A DNA stretch of 7,676 bases from JBHJHK01 sp050330975 (GTDB lineage: Bacteria > Pseudomonadota > Gammaproteobacteria > Competibacterales > Competibacteraceae). The first letter of the stretch is position 1; every line of letters starts with the position of its first letter. The position numbers and the translations under genes are program-made. The stretch covers positions 1 to 7,676 of the forward strand of contig JBHJHK010000463.1 in the NCBI GenBank assembly GCA_050330975.1. Direction: 5' to 3'. Below are positions 6,355 through 7,676 of this stretch, piece after piece. The notes below the pieces were generated by a model. The model made no database searches. It saw only the letters and a list, made by a program, of their open reading frames with translations, and was not told the origin of the DNA.

Positions 6355-7676
6355 TCAGCCCAGGGCGCGGCGTAACGCCTGGGCCAGCTGGTTCAAACCG
6401 TAGGGTTTGGGCAGCAGTTGGTGGCTGGCAATCTGGTGGATTTGCTCGCTGTGGCCGGTGGAGTACAACACGGGGATATCCGGCCGGTGTTGGCGAAGCC
6501 ATTGGCCCAGGGCCAGGCCATCCATGGCCCCGGGCAGGCGGATGTCGGCGAGGACCAAGTGGAAGGGCTCCCCGTTGGCCAACATCTCCCGGGCCCCCTC
6601 GGCGTCTTCCACCCCAGAGGGGGCATAGCCCAAGGTCTTGAGGGCCCGGAGGGCGAAGCGGCGCAGGTCGTGGCGGTCTTCCACCACCAAGATCCGCTCG
6701 CCCCGTCCCAGTGGTTGCCCAAAGGCGCCGGCGTTCCCCGGGGGAGGCACCCGGGGGATGTCCCTGGCCGGCGCCCCGTTCACCGTCTTCCGGGGCAAGT
6801 AAATGATGGCATCGGTACCCGCCCCGGGGCGGCTGTGGAGGCGGAGATCGCCCCCGGCTTGGCGGGCAAAGCCAAAGGCCGAACTCAACCCCAAGCCGCT
6901 GCCGCCATCGCCCTTGGTGCTGAAAAACGGCTCTAGGGCGCGATTCAAGGTGTCCTCTGCCATACCACAGCCGTGGTCGCTGACCTGAAAGCGCAGATAG
7001 GGGCCAGGGCGGAGCTGCTCCCCCCACGACGGCGGTGTCTCCTCGGCTACACACTCTTCGCTGGCGACGATGAGGTCGATACCGCCCCCATCGGCCAGGG
7101 CATCGCGGGCATTGAGGACCAAGTTGAGGAGGGCGCTCTCCAGTTGATGGCGATCGACGGCAAAGACCAGTCCCGGAACTCGGTGATGGATGGTCAGGGT
7201 CACGGTCTCCGGCAGCAGTCGCTGGGCCAGGCGGGTAAATCCCTCCAGAAACTCGTCTAGGGCCAGGGGCGAGGCGTGGAGGGGTTGGCGTCGAGAGAAG
7301 GCCAACATCTGCCGGGTCAATTCGGCGCCACTGCGGGCGGCCGCCAAGCTATCGCCAATCAACGACCGATGGGCGTCGGCCAAAGGCACCGATTCTTCGG
7401 CCAATTGCAGGTTGCCGACGATGACTTGCAGGAGATTGTTGAAGTCGTGGGCGATTTGTCCAGCCAGCTGACCCAGGGTCTCCAGCTTGTTGGCGTGGAA
7501 GCGCCTCTCCTCCAACTGGCGGCGCTCCGTGACGTCGCCGACGATGCCCACCACTCGCTTTAGGCGTCCCTCGGCGTCGTGGACGCCGATGGAGCGGGAC
7601 AAAAACCAGCGGTAGTCGCCATTCCGATGGCGTATCCGATACTCCAGTTCCCGGGGGAGGGGGCTATGGCGGTGGC
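6355..7676 (-). CDS. Hybrid sensor histidine kinase: PAS - HisKA - HATPase - receiver (5' end outside window)
   Basis: The frame is open to the right edge; 439 residues are visible. Residues 1-52 are the end of a PAS domain (ELEYRIRHRNGDYRWFLSRS, then VGIVGDVTERR). An apparent TTG start at 7602 falls inside this PAS fold and is rejected. The H-box AHDFNNLL carries the phosphorylated His at 76. The ATPase domain shows N188 (LVLNARDA), DHGCGM at 233-238, FFSTK, and GSGLGLS at 258-264. A receiver domain fills 327-436, with acceptor Asp377 (LADIRLPG), Ser405 or Thr406, and Lys423 (LPKPY). The chain ends right after the receiver, with no Hpt or DNA-binding output visible. The signal presumably passes to a separate protein or is damped by the receiver. 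The kinase gene lies 86 bases before the SUMF1-like gene on the same strand; a functional link is only inferred. Confidence 0.92.
   Translation of the reverse strand, partial: HRHSPLPRELEYRIRHRNGDYRWFLSRSIGVHDAEGRLKRVVGIVGDVTERRQLEERRFHANKLETLGQLAGQIAHDFNNLLQVIVGNLQLAEESVPLADAHRSLIGDSLAAARSGAELTRQMLAFSRRQPLHASPLALDEFLEGFTRLAQRLLPETVTLTIHHRVPGLVFAVDRHQLESALLNLVLNARDALADGGGIDLIVASEECVAEETPPSWGEQLRPGPYLRFQVSDHGCGMAEDTLNRALEPFFSTKGDGGSGLGLSSAFGFARQAGGDLRLHSRPGAGTDAIIYLPRKTVNGAPARDIPRVPPPGNAGAFGQPLGRGERILVVEDRHDLRRFALRALKTLGYAPSGVEDAEGAREMLANGEPFHLVLADIRLPGAMDGLALGQWLRQHRPDIPVLYSTGHSEQIHQIASHQLLPKPYGLNQLAQALRRALG

Noticed and set aside
6308..7054. Minus-strand open frame overlapping the kinase
   Set aside because: It is Pro-, Gly- and Arg-rich without motifs. 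The overlapping kinase frame has the full ATPase and receiver motifs.
6355..7602. A complete kinase starting at TTG 7602
   Set aside because: The reading frame continues upstream to the window edge as recognisable PAS sequence, so the gene is cut by the window and not started there.

Overview
This is a GC-rich bacterial chromosome segment, around 65-70% GC over most genes. The encoded tRNA-Arg(CCU) has a G discriminator and an encoded CCA end, and it resembles gammaproteobacterial versions. Together with the gene types this suggests a gammaproteobacterium, but the taxonomic call is an inference. I see no transposase, integrase, CRISPR array, phage gene or origin.

Layout, left to right. (1) Positions 1-1722, minus strand: a two-gene operon. 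An XPB-like SF2 helicase is followed, with a one-base TGATG overlap, by the start of a DUF790/Bax1-type nuclease that runs off the left edge. This pairing is known from archaeal XPB-Bax1 and points to DNA unwinding plus incision in repair. (2) Positions 1776-3101, plus strand: a divergently transcribed glutamine-synthetase-superfamily ligase. It has the full set of recognisable active-site residues but no adenylylation segment. Its likely promoter sits inside the start of the helicase gene. (3) Positions 3132-3287: a tRNA-Arg(CCU) gene with its own sigma70-type promoter and a hairpin just after it. (4) Positions 3305-6268, minus strand: an exported class C beta-lactamase-like serine hydrolase, preceded by an unusual membrane protein. 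The membrane protein has five predicted transmembrane helices joined to a formylglycine-generating-enzyme-like (SUMF1) domain that lacks both catalytic cysteines. (5) Positions 6355-7676, minus strand: a PAS-histidine kinase-receiver hybrid sensor whose N-terminus lies beyond the right edge.

The kinase, SUMF1-like and hydrolase genes are collinear, with gaps of 86 and 126 bases. They could be one transcript or simply neighbours; a perfect 20-base palindrome lies in the first gap. The membrane half of the SUMF1-like gene is much more AT-rich than anything else here, suggesting a different history from its own C-terminal half. The items most worth a second look are the bacterial XPB-Bax1 pair, the non-catalytic periplasmic SUMF1-like membrane protein with its compositional break, and the orphan ligase of unknown substrate.
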